Source: Stenotrophomonas sepilia (GTDB lineage: Bacteria > Pseudomonadota > Gammaproteobacteria > Xanthomonadales > Xanthomonadaceae). From it: a stretch of DNA of 56,065 nucleotides. Below are positions 34,079-42,410 of this stretch, piece by piece. The notes under the pieces were generated by a model. It had not been told where the DNA came from. It did no database searches and saw nothing but the letters and a program-made list of their open reading frames with translations. The position numbers and the translations under genes were made by a program. The stretch spans positions 1 through 56,065 of the forward strand of contig NZ_LXXZ01000024.1 of assembly GCF_003244875.1 (NCBI RefSeq), in the 5' to 3' direction. Every line of letters starts with the position of its first letter. Position 1 is the stretch's first letter.

Positions 34079-35116
34079 ATGGAACTGCGTCCGGAGCAGC
34101 TGGCCAGCCAGGGCGCTGACACGGCGTTGGCGCCGGTATACCTGATCGCAGGCCCGGAAACACTGCGCGTGCTGGAGGCCGCAGATGCCATCCGCGCGCG
34201 TGCGCGCGCCTCGGGCATCGGCGAACGCGAAGTGTTCGACGCCGACGGGCGTGATTTCGACTGGAACCAGCTTGACGCCAGTTTCAATGCGCCCAGCCTG
34301 TTCAGCGCCCGCCGCCTGGTCGAGGTGCGCCTGCCCAGCGGCAAGCCGGGCAAGGAGGGCGCCGAGGTGATCAGCCAGTTCTGCGCCAACCCGGCGCCGG
34401 ACGTGGTGTTGATGATCACCGCCAATGAATGGAGCAAGGCCCACCAGGGCAAGTGGGCCGAGGCGGTCAACCGCATCGGCGTGCTGTCGGTGGCATGGGC
34501 GATCAAGCCGCATGAACTGCCGGACTGGATCGAGCGCCGCCTGCGCGGCAAGGGCCTGCGTGCCGACCCGGCTGCCGTGCAGCGCCTGGCCGAGCGGGTG
34601 GAGGGCAACCTGCTGGCCGCCGCCCAGGAAATCGACAAGCTGGCGCTGTTGGCCGACGGCCAGCCGTTGGATGTGGAACGGATGGAGTCGCTGGTGGCTG
34701 ACGCTGCCCGCTACGACGTGTTCCGCTTGGTGGAGGCGACGTTCTCCGGCCAGCCGCCGGCGGTGCTGCGCATGCTGGCCGGCCTGCGCGGTGAAGGGGA
34801 GGCGGTGGCCGCATTGATGCCGATCGTGATCCGCGAGCTGCTGGCGGGCGCAGGCCTGGCCCGCGTGCAGGCGCGTGGTGGCAACCTGGCCGCTGAAATG
34901 AAATCGCGCGGCATCTGGGAATCGCGGCAGGCGCCTTACAAGCGCGCGCTGCAGCGGCACCCGGAAGGCAAGCGCTGGGAGCGCTTCGTGGCCGAGGCGG
35001 GGCTGGTCGACCGCATTGCCAAGGGGCGCGCTGACGGCGACGCCTGGCTGGCGCTGGAACGCCTGCTGGTGGCCGTGGCCGAGCCGCGTGCCGTGCGCCT
35101 GCTGGTGCGGGCCTGA
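34079..35116 (+). CDS. holA: DNA polymerase III subunit delta
   Basis: A 345-residue clamp-loader subunit that opens the beta clamp. Family segments YLIAGPETLRVLEAADAIR near the N terminus, LMITANEWSK near 118 and LLAAAQEIDKLALL near 180 are visible; the AAA+-like fold lacks a functional Walker A, as expected for delta. It lies between lptE and nadD in the conserved lptE-holA-nadD order and ends one base short of the nadD GTG/ATG start pair. Confidence 0.95.
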   Translation: MELRPEQLASQGADTALAPVYLIAGPETLRVLEAADAIRARARASGIGEREVFDADGRDFDWNQLDASFNAPSLFSARRLVEVRLPSGKPGKEGAEVISQFCANPAPDVVLMITANEWSKAHQGKWAEAVNRIGVLSVAWAIKPHELPDWIERRLRGKGLRADPAAVQRLAERVEGNLLAAAQEIDKLALLADGQPLDVERMESLVADAARYDVFRLVEATFSGQPPAVLRMLAGLRGEGEAVAALMPIVIRELLAGAGLARVQARGGNLAAEMKSRGIWESRQAPYKRALQRHPEGKRWERFVAEAGLVDRIAKGRADGDAWLALERLLVAVAEPRAVRLLVRA

Positions 35117-35119
35117 GTG

Positions 35120-35785
35120 ATGAGCCTGCGGATCTACTACGGGGGCACCTTCGATCCGGTGCACCTCGGGCACCTGGCGATCGCGCGTGCGGCCCGTGAT
35201 GAACTGCAGGTCGCCGTGCGCATGCTGCCGGCCGCCGATCCGCCGCACCGCGCGGTGCCCGGTGCCACTGCTGAGCAGCGCTGCACGATGTTGTCGCTGG
35301 CCATCGGCGACGAGCCGGGGCTGCTGCTGGACCGTCGCGAACTGGATCGTGCCACCCGCTGCCCCGGTCGCCCGTCGTACACCGTCGACACGCTGCGCGA
35401 GCTGCGTGGCGAGCTGGGCCCGAGCCGGCCGCTGGCCTGGCTGGTGGGCGCCGACAGCCTGCTGGGGCTGTCCGGCTGGCATGAATGGGAGGCCCTGTTC
35501 GGTCTGGCCCACTTCGTGGTGGCCGAACGGCCGGGCAGTCCGTTGCAGGCGTCGATCGATGGCGAGCTGGGGCGCGCCCTGCAAGGGCGCTGGGCCGACA
35601 ATGAGCAGGCCCTGTTCGCCAGCCCGGCCGGGCGCATCCTGCGCCTGCACCACCCACTGCGCGAGGAATCGGCCAGCGCCGTGCGCTCGCAGATTGCCGC
35701 TGGCGGTCCCTGGCGCGCACTGCTGCCACCGGCCGTGGCCGACTATGTCGCTGCACACGGGCTGTACCGCCCGGCCACGGCGTGA
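35120..35785 (+). CDS. nadD: Nicotinate-nucleotide adenylyltransferase
   Basis: A 221-residue nucleotidyltransferase making deamido-NAD. The phosphate-binding GGTFDPVHLGH is at residues 8-18, with TVDTLRELR near 95 and the late ATP-binding segment SASAVRSQIA (ISSTxxR type). GTG at 35117 directly precedes ATG at 35120, and either could start; ATG is preferred. It follows the holA stop with 3 bases between, implying coupling. Confidence 0.96.
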   Translation: MSLRIYYGGTFDPVHLGHLAIARAARDELQVAVRMLPAADPPHRAVPGATAEQRCTMLSLAIGDEPGLLLDRRELDRATRCPGRPSYTVDTLRELRGELGPSRPLAWLVGADSLLGLSGWHEWEALFGLAHFVVAERPGSPLQASIDGELGRALQGRWADNEQALFASPAGRILRLHHPLREESASAVRSQIAAGGPWRALLPPAVADYVAAHGLYRPATA

Positions 35786-35808
35786 ATGGCGCGGCCGCGC
35801 CATCCCCG

Positions 35809-35814
35809 TATAAT
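35809..35814 (+). promoter_or_regulatory. Consensus -10 box before rsfS
   Basis: A perfect TATAAT lies between nadD and rsfS, 29 bases before the rsfS TTG start. The -35 region 17 bases upstream is poor. It suggests rsfS-rlmH can be transcribed independently of nadD. Confidence 0.55.
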
Positions 35815-35843
35815 CGCCCCCACGTTTATCGAGTCGATCCATT

Positions 35844-36254
35844 TTGAGCAACCAGACCCAGCCCCAGACCATCAAGGTCGATCTGCCCAGCCCGCCGCCG
35901 TCCGTGCCGGAACTGCTGGCCAGCGTCCGCCAAGCCACCGAAGACCTGAAGGCCAAGGACCTGGTCGAGATCGACGTGCGCGGCCGGTCCAGCGTTGCCG
36001 ACTACATGATCGTCGTTTCGGGCACTTCGACCCGCCACGTCAAGTCGATTGCCGATGAAGTCGTGCGCTTCGCCAAGAACATCGACGTGATGCCGCTGGG
36101 TGTTGAAGGCGAGCGCGAAGCGGAGTGGGTGCTGGTCGATCTGGGCGACGTGATCGTCCACGTGATGCTGCCGCGCGTGCGTGAGTTCTACGCGCTCGAG
36201 CGCCTGTGGACCGTCGGCGACCAGCCGCCGTCCAGCGACGACGAAGTGGCCTGA
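35844..36254 (+). CDS. rsfS: Ribosome silencing factor RsfS
   Basis: A 136-residue RsfS/Iojap protein that binds L14 and blocks subunit joining in starvation. Family core segments are DVRGRSSVADYMIVVSGTS, RHVKSIADEV and WVLVDLGDVIVHVMLP. The first frame-consistent start is TTG at 35844 (MSNQTQ); no ATG or GTG gives a full-length product, so initiation at a rare codon is likely. The N-terminal 20 residues are a Pro-rich extension. It is followed by rlmH after 64 bases containing a GC hairpin. Confidence 0.92.
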   Translation: MSNQTQPQTIKVDLPSPPPSVPELLASVRQATEDLKAKDLVEIDVRGRSSVADYMIVVSGTSTRHVKSIADEVVRFAKNIDVMPLGVEGEREAEWVLVDLGDVIVHVMLPRVREFYALERLWTVGDQPPSSDDEVA

Positions 36255-36275
36255 GCCGCACGTTGACGCATCCCT

Positions 36276-36306
36276 TCGACGGCGCCGATGGCGCCGTCGA
36301 CGTTTT
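36276..36306 (+). terminator. GC hairpin between rsfS and rlmH
   Basis: An 11-bp perfect stem (36276-36286 with 36290-36300) with a GAT loop is followed by CGTTTT, then immediately by the rlmH ribosome site GGAGGA. It has the form of a weak terminator or attenuator placed inside the operon. Confidence 0.45.
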
Positions 36307-36318
36307 GGAGGACCGTTG

Positions 36319-36789
36319 ATGAAAGCCCGCCTGATCGCCACCGGTGAACGCGCGCCCAGCTGGGTCGCGCAGGGGTTCGCCGAATACCAGAAGCGGCTGT
36401 CGCATTGGCTGCCGTTCGAGCTGGTGGAAATCGAACCCGGCCTGCGCGGCAAGGGGCGCGATCCGCGCCGTGCCACCGAGGATGAAGGCAAGCGGGTCAT
36501 CGCCGCGCTGCCGAAGAACGCTTACGTGGTGGCACTGGACGTGCCGGGGCGGCAGTTGAGTTCCGAGCAGCTGGCGCAGCGCCTGGAGCATTGGCGCGGG
36601 CAGGGCCGGGACCTGGCGTTCCTGATCGGTGGCCCGGAAGGGCATTCGCCAGAGGTCTCCGCGCTGGCCGACGAAAAGTGGTCGATCGGACCGCTGACGC
36701 TGCCGCACATGCTGGTGCGTCTGGTGGTGGCCGAGCAGCTGTATCGGGCTGCCGCAATGATTGCCAATCACCCCTACCATCGCGCGTGA
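36319..36789 (+). CDS. rlmH: 23S rRNA (pseudouridine-1915-N3)-methyltransferase RlmH
   Basis: A 156-residue SPOUT methyltransferase with a C-terminal trefoil knot. The SAM-binding segment LIGGPEGHS is at 102-110, and the C terminus HPYHRA carries the conserved substrate-contact Tyr-His. A very strong TTGGAGGA site precedes the ATG. It is the last gene of the rsfS-rlmH unit; tRNA-Asn begins 22 bases later. Confidence 0.97.
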   Translation: MKARLIATGERAPSWVAQGFAEYQKRLSHWLPFELVEIEPGLRGKGRDPRRATEDEGKRVIAALPKNAYVVALDVPGRQLSSEQLAQRLEHWRGQGRDLAFLIGGPEGHSPEVSALADEKWSIGPLTLPHMLVRLVVAEQLYRAAAMIANHPYHRA

Positions 36790-36797
36790 AGAGTGGT

Positions 36798-36803
36798 TAT
36801 ACT
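36798..36803 (+). promoter_or_regulatory. -10 box of tRNA-Asn
   Basis: TATACT lies 8 bases before the tRNA 5' end. The -35 region has no good match. Placement fits direct transcription of the tRNA with little or no 5' leader. Confidence 0.5.
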
Positions 36804-36811
36804 AGTCGTCT

Positions 36812-36888
36812 GCCCGAATAGCTCAGCCGGTTAGAGCACTTGACTGTTAATCAGGGGGTCGTTGGTTCGAGTCCAACTTCGGGCGCCA
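36812..36888 (+). tRNA. tRNA-Asn (GTT)
   Basis: A complete 77-base cloverleaf. The acceptor GCCCGAA pairs with TTCGGGC, the D stem GCTC with GAGC, the anticodon stem CTTGA with TCAGG around CTGTTAA (anticodon GTT, Asn), and the T arm is GTTGG TTCGAGT CCAAC. The discriminator is G and the CCA end is encoded. A terminator follows. Confidence 0.98.
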
Positions 36889-36896
36889 CCTTGCAA

Positions 36897-36927
36897 AACC
36901 TGCATCGCGAGATGCAGGTTTTTTTTT
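36897..36927 (+). terminator. Terminator after tRNA-Asn
   Basis: A 10-bp perfect stem (36897-36906 with 36911-36920) with a GCGA tetraloop runs into nine T residues. It starts 8 bases after the tRNA CCA. Confidence 0.95.
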
Positions 36928-36989
36928 GCCGTGTTGTGGCGGCGAGCCCATGCTCGGCTGCATCCTCCAAGCCGGGCACGCGCTCGGCG

Positions 36990-38411
36990 CTACAGCGTGA
37001 TCCGGCCCTTCCAGAACGCTGCCAGCGTGGCGATCGCTACTGCCAGGATCGCGCCGAACAGCGCCCACTCCCAGCGCGTGAAAACCGGCTCGCCGCGCTG
37101 GCGCCGGGTCTGCGCAAACAGAACAACGCCGGGCACGTACAGCAGCACCGACAGCAGCAGGTTGTTCAGGCCGCCGGCATACACCAGCCACAGCGCGTAG
37201 GCGCTGGCCAGCAGCGCGACGACGAAATCGCGCCAGCGCTCGCGTGGCTCACCCGCGTAGGACTGCCCGCGCCAGGCCAGTTGCACGCCGAACGCGGTGG
37301 ACAGGAAGTAGGGCACCAGGCTCATCGATGCGGCCAGCAGCACCAGGCCGGTGTAGCTGCCCGCATTGAACAGCACCAGCAGCAGGAACAGCTGGATCAG
37401 CCCGTTGCTCAACCACAATGCATTGGCCGGCACGCCACGCGCATTCTCGCGTCCCAGGAAGGCGGGCATCGTGCCGTCGCCAGCGGCGGCATACAGCACT
37501 TCGGCACACAGCAGCACCCAGGCCAGCAGCGCGCCCAGCACCGAAATGATCGAACCGGCGATGATCACCGTCGCGCCCCATTCGCCGACGATGGCGCGCA
37601 GCACGTAGGCCATCGACGGGTTGGGCAGCCCGGCCAGTTCGGCCTGCGACAGCACGCCCATCGACAGCAGGCTGACCAGGACCAGCAGCAGCCAGACCCC
37701 CAGGAAACCGATCACCGTGGCACGGCCGACGTCGGCACGGCGCGCGGCTCGCCGCGAATAGATGCTGGCGCCTTCGATGCCGATGAACACCCACACGGTG
37801 ACCAGCATCATGCCGCGCAGTTGCTGGCCGAGGTCGCCGAGCGCAGGCGTGCCGAAGAAGTCGGCGCGGAACACCTCCATGCGGAACGCGCCGGCGGCCA
37901 GCACCAGGAACAGTGCGATGGGCAGCAGCTTGGCCACTGTCACCAGGCCGTTGACGATGGCTGCTGTGCGCAGGCCGCGCAGCACCAGCAGGTGGACGGT
38001 CCACAACAGTACGGACGAAGCGGCCACTGCGGCTGGCGTGTTGCCTTCGCCGAACACTGGCATGAAATGGCCCAGGCCGCTGAAGATCAGCACGAAGAAG
38101 CTGGCATTGCCCAGTACCGAAGCGACCCAGTAGCCCCACGCCGCGGAGAAGCCGATGTAGTTGCCGAAGCCTTCGCGTGCATATGCGTAGATGCCGGTGT
38201 CCAGGTCCGGACGGCGGTTGGCCAGGGCCTGGAACACGAAGGCCAGCATCAGCATGCCCGCACCGCTCAGCGCCCAGCCGATCATCGCGGCGGCCGGACC
38301 GGCACTGCGCGCGACGTTCTGCGGCAGCGAAAAGATACCGGCGCCGACCATCGAGCCGACTACCAGTGCAGTCAACGCCGGCAGGCCGAGGCGTTGCGAT
38401 GTCGTGGCCAT
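36990..38411 (-). CDS. Basic amino acid antiporter (arginine:ornithine type, APC family)
   Basis: A 473-residue APC-superfamily transporter with about 12-13 membrane helices. The first helix has GSMVGAGIFSLPQN, the classical substrate-binding unwound segment. LDTGIYAYAREGFGNYIGF and WGYWVASVLGN match arginine:ornithine antiporters of the ArcD/YdgI group. It probably exchanges arginine or lysine for ornithine or a polyamine. No arc deiminase genes are nearby, so its pathway is not confirmed. The start at 38411 (MATTSQRLGL) sits at the family position; 38444 is an alternative. Confidence 0.82.
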   Translation of the reverse strand: MATTSQRLGLPALTALVVGSMVGAGIFSLPQNVARSAGPAAAMIGWALSGAGMLMLAFVFQALANRRPDLDTGIYAYAREGFGNYIGFSAAWGYWVASVLGNASFFVLIFSGLGHFMPVFGEGNTPAAVAASSVLLWTVHLLVLRGLRTAAIVNGLVTVAKLLPIALFLVLAAGAFRMEVFRADFFGTPALGDLGQQLRGMMLVTVWVFIGIEGASIYSRRAARRADVGRATVIGFLGVWLLLVLVSLLSMGVLSQAELAGLPNPSMAYVLRAIVGEWGATVIIAGSIISVLGALLAWVLLCAEVLYAAAGDGTMPAFLGRENARGVPANALWLSNGLIQLFLLLVLFNAGSYTGLVLLAASMSLVPYFLSTAFGVQLAWRGQSYAGEPRERWRDFVVALLASAYALWLVYAGGLNNLLLSVLLYVPGVVLFAQTRRQRGEPVFTRWEWALFGAILAVAIATLAAFWKGRITL

Positions 38412-38525
38412 TGAGATCCCCTGCGGCCCGGATGCCGCGAGCACACCCTAGCCATGTACTCGTGAACATGGCTGCAAGGCCGGGTGTGCGGGAGCCGGCA
38501 TGGACAACGAACAGCCAGGAAACGA

Positions 38526-38555
38526 CGAAGGCCCGGGCAACAGCCCGGGCCTTCG
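38526..38555. terminator. Strong GC hairpin after the TonB-dependent receptor gene
   Basis: A perfect 13-bp stem (38526-38538 with 38543-38555) around AACA lies 20 bases after the receptor stop codon (minus strand). No clear T run follows, so it may work as a weak terminator or 3'-end protector. Confidence 0.6.
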
Positions 38556-38575
38556 AAGCAAACACAGCAGCGGGA

Positions 38576-41365
38576 TTATTTGAACGTGTACTTGGCGCCG
38601 ACAGTGAAGTAGCGGCCAATCGCACCACTGAAGTGCAGCGGGTTGTAATTGACTGCACCGTAAGTGCTCGGGTCGAGCGGCGCGATGCGGTCGAACACGT
38701 TCTGCACCGAAGCGTTCAGCTCGAAGGCTTCGGTGATGTTCCAGCGGCCGGACAGATCGAAGGTGGTGAACGAGGAGATCTTCTCTACCGGCTCGCCGTC
38801 TTCATAGAAGGCCAGGTAGTCACCGCCGCGGCGGTCCTTGTTCTCCAGCTTGCTGATGTAGTTGGCCACGCCGCTGATGCTCCACGGGCCCTGCTTCCAG
38901 GTGGTGCCGAAGTTGATGCGGTCCTTCGGCGTGCCGATGCAGTTGGTCACGTCGCAGTTGCCGTGGGTGCCCACATAGTCGACGGTGGTATCACCCTCGG
39001 TGCGCTCGAACTTGAGCACGTGGCTCCACTGCAGGTCCATTTCCAGCTGGCCCGGGCCGATGTCGAAGGTCTGGCGGATGTCGGTGTCGATACCGCGGAC
39101 GCGCGAGGAGTTGGCATTCACGTAGGCGGTATTGACGGCCAGGATGGTGCCGCTGTTGGCGACTCCGCCGATGTTGTTGGCATCGCGGAGAACGTTGCCC
39201 GCGGCGATGGCGTCGGCCGTGCTGCCCTGCGCGATTTCGTTGGTGCGCTTGATTTCCCACGCATCCACAGTCAGCGAGGTGGTCGAGGTTGGCTGCAGCA
39301 CGATGCCCACCGAGTAGCTCTTGGACTCTTCCGGCTTCAGGTCCTTGTTCGGCCGCGTGATGATCGCCACCGAGCGCGCGGTGCATTCGTTGGCCGGGTC
39401 GATGGCGCAACGCACCGGATCGCGGGCGTTGGAGAAAGCGGCCAGGCCACCGTCACCGTTCTCGGCCGGGTTCGGCGCACGGAAGCCTTCAGCGTAGCTG
39501 GCGCGCAGTGCGATCCAGTCGGCCGGGGTCCACTTCACGCCCAGCTTCGGCGTGGCCTTGCCTTCGCCGCTTTCGTACTTGTCGTAGCGGACCGCAGCGC
39601 TCAGCTCCAACTGCTCCAGCACCGGTGCGGACAGTTCGGCGTAGCCGGCATACACATTCTGCGTGCCGTCGTAGGCCGAGTAGCCCAGGCCGATGATCTG
39701 GCCGATATCGGTGAAGGTCTGCGGCGTCAGGCTGTTGCTCGTCTTGCGCCACTCCGTACCGAAGGCCAGGCCCAGCGGACCGCCCTTGAGATCCATCAGG
39801 CTGCGCGAGATGGTGAAGTCGAACATGTCCAGGCTCGACTTGGCACGCGCGCTGATGGTCGGGCTGATGGCATCGTAGACCGACTGCGGCGTCTGCGAGG
39901 CATTGTCGCCGATGCGCCAGGTGCCATAGGGGCAGGCCGGATTGCCCAGCACGCAGCGTACTGCGTCATAACGCAGGAAACCCGTGCGCTTGTTGACCAG
40001 GTCGGTGCCGGAATGCAGGTAGGCGGTGTCGTAGCTCCAGTCGCCCCAGTTGCCCTTGACACCCACCAGGAAGCGGTTGAACTCATTGGTATTGTCGGTC
40101 ACGCGCGGGCCCACGTCCCACGCGCTGTAACGCAGGCGGGCCGCGGTGGGCAGCGGGTTGTCCGGATGACCTGCATACAGCTGGGTCGCACCGGCACCGC
40201 TGTTGGCGTTGACCGGGCCGCCAGGGTAGCCCCAGCCGCCGGATACGCCGGATGGCGTATTGCTGAAGATCGTTTCCTTCTTCGAGTAACCGATCTCGGT
40301 ATAGACCTCGCCGCCTTCACCAAACGCGAAGCTGGCGCGGCCGAACACGTTCACGTACTTCTCTTCCGGGCTCAGGTCGCGGTACTGCTGCGCCGGATCC
40401 CACAGGCAACCCTGGGCCTGCGCGGTCGCGTCACTCTGCCCGGGAATCGTGGTCAGCCCGGCGCAGCCCGGCAGGGCAACCAGATGGCCGGTGGCATCGA
40501 ACACCGAGCCATTGGGACCCACGCCGCCGGCGGTACCGCCCGACAGGTAGGCACCGCCCAGGAACTGCGCGTCTGCAGCGTCGTAACCCCAGCGCCGGAT
40601 ATCGCCGGTGCCGATCCACTTGCGGTTCTTGCGGTCGCTGATCTTGATCGCGTCGGTCTTGCCGACGTCCAGGCTGAAGAACGCATTCCAGCCATCGCTG
40701 GACAGGTCGCCGGTGCCGGCAGTGAGGGTCGCCTTCTTCGCGTCGCCATCGCCGTCACCGGAAATGCCGTAGGAACCGCGCAGGATGGCGCCTTGGAAGT
40801 CGCTGCGCAGGATGATGTTGACGACGCCGGCGATGGCGTCGGAGCCATAGATCGCCGAGGCGCCGTCCTTGAGCACTTCCACGCGCTCGACGGCATCGAG
40901 CGGGATGGTGCTGAGGTCGGTGAAGACCTTCTGGCCGTCATCGGCCAGGCCGTAGGTGGCCATGCGGCGGCCGTTCAACAGCACCAGCGTCGAGCCGGCG
41001 CCCAGGCCGCGCAGCGAGATGCCGGCGCCGCCACCGGCGAAGCCGTTGCCGAAGGTCTTGGGAATGGAGCCTGCGCCGTCGGCGGTCAGGGTCTGCAGGT
41101 ACTCGGCGACCGTGGTCTTGCCGGTGCGGTCGATTTCCTGGCGGGTCACCACCTGCACCGGCGACGGTGTCTCGGTGTTGGTGCGCGGGATGTTGGAGCC
41201 GGTGACCGTGATGCGGTCGAGGTTGGTGGCCTGCTCCTGTGCAAAGGCTGAGGAAGAAGCCACGGCGCCGACCAGCAGCAGGGTGCTGCCAGCAAGGATA
41301 TGGGTGATGGACGATGCCAGGGTGGTGCGGCGGCGGCTGGCGGGCCGTTGGATCGGGTGTTTCAC
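38576..41365 (-). CDS. TonB-dependent outer-membrane receptor
   Basis: A 929-residue receptor: signal peptide (about 1-42), TonB box region near DRITVTGSNIPR, plug domain with PSPVQVVTRQEID and GAGISLRGLGAGSTLVLLNG, then a 22-strand barrel. Many Gly/Asp/Asn-rich extracellular loops and paired Cys (CALGNPAC-like, CDVTNC) are present. The start is GTG at 41365, preceded by AGGAGA at the right distance. It ends YTFK, so the usual terminal aromatic is one residue inside. It belongs to the large peptide/carbohydrate class common in Xanthomonadaceae; substrate unknown. It lies just downstream of a damaged tonB gene. Confidence 0.93.
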   Translation of the reverse strand: MKHPIQRPASRRRTTLASSITHILAGSTLLLVGAVASSSAFAQEQATNLDRITVTGSNIPRTNTETPSPVQVVTRQEIDRTGKTTVAEYLQTLTADGAGSIPKTFGNGFAGGGAGISLRGLGAGSTLVLLNGRRMATYGLADDGQKVFTDLSTIPLDAVERVEVLKDGASAIYGSDAIAGVVNIILRSDFQGAILRGSYGISGDGDGDAKKATLTAGTGDLSSDGWNAFFSLDVGKTDAIKISDRKNRKWIGTGDIRRWGYDAADAQFLGGAYLSGGTAGGVGPNGSVFDATGHLVALPGCAGLTTIPGQSDATAQAQGCLWDPAQQYRDLSPEEKYVNVFGRASFAFGEGGEVYTEIGYSKKETIFSNTPSGVSGGWGYPGGPVNANSGAGATQLYAGHPDNPLPTAARLRYSAWDVGPRVTDNTNEFNRFLVGVKGNWGDWSYDTAYLHSGTDLVNKRTGFLRYDAVRCVLGNPACPYGTWRIGDNASQTPQSVYDAISPTISARAKSSLDMFDFTISRSLMDLKGGPLGLAFGTEWRKTSNSLTPQTFTDIGQIIGLGYSAYDGTQNVYAGYAELSAPVLEQLELSAAVRYDKYESGEGKATPKLGVKWTPADWIALRASYAEGFRAPNPAENGDGGLAAFSNARDPVRCAIDPANECTARSVAIITRPNKDLKPEESKSYSVGIVLQPTSTTSLTVDAWEIKRTNEIAQGSTADAIAAGNVLRDANNIGGVANSGTILAVNTAYVNANSSRVRGIDTDIRQTFDIGPGQLEMDLQWSHVLKFERTEGDTTVDYVGTHGNCDVTNCIGTPKDRINFGTTWKQGPWSISGVANYISKLENKDRRGGDYLAFYEDGEPVEKISSFTTFDLSGRWNITEAFELNASVQNVFDRIAPLDPSTYGAVNYNPLHFSGAIGRYFTVGAKYTFK

Positions 41366-41560
41366 AGCTTCTCTCCTAACTGGAAAACCGTAGCGTTGAG
41401 GGCTGTCGCCGGATCGATACCGGGACGCGCCAATCTAGGTTTCCAGCAGGTGACGAAGACGTGAATTTTTGCTTAATCAGTAACGCTTGGCTCGGGCATG
41501 TCCGCATTTGTCGGGCAGTGGCAGGGGCCGGCCCGGCGCGGGGCCGGGCCGGTGGGACGC

Positions 41561-42195
41561 TCAGTCCGGCAGCGAGAACTGCACCGGCACCATGCCGATG
41601 GCCGGAACCGCCACGCCGTCACGCTGGGCAGGCTCGAAGCGCCAGTGCGGGCGGCCTGGTCCAGGTTGCGCGAGCCGCTGCTGCGCTCGACGCTGACCGC
41701 GACCGGCTGGCCACGGGTGTCCACTTCCACCCGCAACAGCACCGTGCCCTGTTCGTGGTTGCGCAGGGACTGGATCGGATAGGTCGGCGGCGGAGCACTG
41801 CGGTACTGCAGCTGGGCGCCGGCCAACGGGGTGGAAGTGTCGATGCTGGGCGCCAGCTGCGGCGGAGCCGGTTCGGCGGCCGGCAATGCGATGCCCTGGG
41901 TCTCTTCCACGGTCGCGGTGGGTGCGGGCAGTGGCGGTACCACCGGCTGCGTCCGCGGCTTCGGTACCACCTGGACGATCTCTTTTGGCGGGACTGGAGC
42001 CGGCGGCGTCGGCGGTGGCGGGATCTTCTCGATCAGCCGGACCGGCGTCTTTTCACGCGGGGCCTGCACGGCCTGGTAGGTCGCAGGGATGAGCAGCAAC
42101 AGGAAGGCCAGCAGGTGCAGGGCGATCGCTGCACTCCAGGCCGCTACGCGGGCGGGGTCGAAGTGCGGGGATGCAACGGGATAGGTACGAACCAT
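41561..42195 (-). pseudogene. tonB: TonB energy transducer, frameshifted near the C terminus
   Basis: The frame opens at 42195 (MVRTYP) after GGAGGTGG, with one N-terminal membrane helix, a Pro-rich periplasmic spacer (PPPPTPPAPVPPKEIVQVVPKP) and the start of the TonB C-terminal domain (PTYPIQSLRNHEQGTVLLRV, then RNLDQAAR). At about 41648 the frame is lost. In the frame one base away the expected ending HWRFEPAQRDG...PVQFSLPD and a stop at 41561 are perfectly preserved. The open frame as it stands runs to 41473 with an unrelated tail. Several residues normally between DQAAR and WRFEP are also missing, so a deletion of about 10 or 13 bases is more likely than a single-base error. The present product probably cannot dock with receptors. 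Confidence 0.8.
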
Positions 42196-42359
42196 GATCC
42201 ACCTCCATGCCAGTGACGAAGTCCTCAACACACCAGGGTCCGTGGCGGGGTTGCCGCACGCGGCTGGCAGTCCATCAGTAGCGCGGCATGGCGGCCACTG
42301 CCTAGAGGCAGGGGCATGCGCGTTGGGCTGGCCTTCAGCCAACGCCGCCGGAATACACG

Positions 42360-42388
42360 AAAAAGGCGGGCCCCTGCGGGACCCGCCT
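42360..42388 (-). terminator. Terminator of the SIMPL gene
   Basis: On the minus strand, AGGCGGG and CCCGCCT (42382-42388 with 42364-42370) form a stem extended by inner GGG/CCC pairing, followed by five T. It lies about 25 bases after the SIMPL stop codon. Confidence 0.8.
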
Positions 42389-42410
42389 GCGTCGGCCCTG
42401 CCGGGCGCGA

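Noticed and set aside
36889..36989. Integrated element next to tRNA-Asn
   Set aside because: tRNA genes are common attachment sites, but there is no integrase, no repeat of the tRNA 3' end in the window, and ordinary genes lie on both sides.
38177..41251. A 1024-codon plus-strand open frame across the TonB-dependent receptor gene
   Set aside because: Antisense shadow of a clearly identified receptor; no domain or ribosome site.
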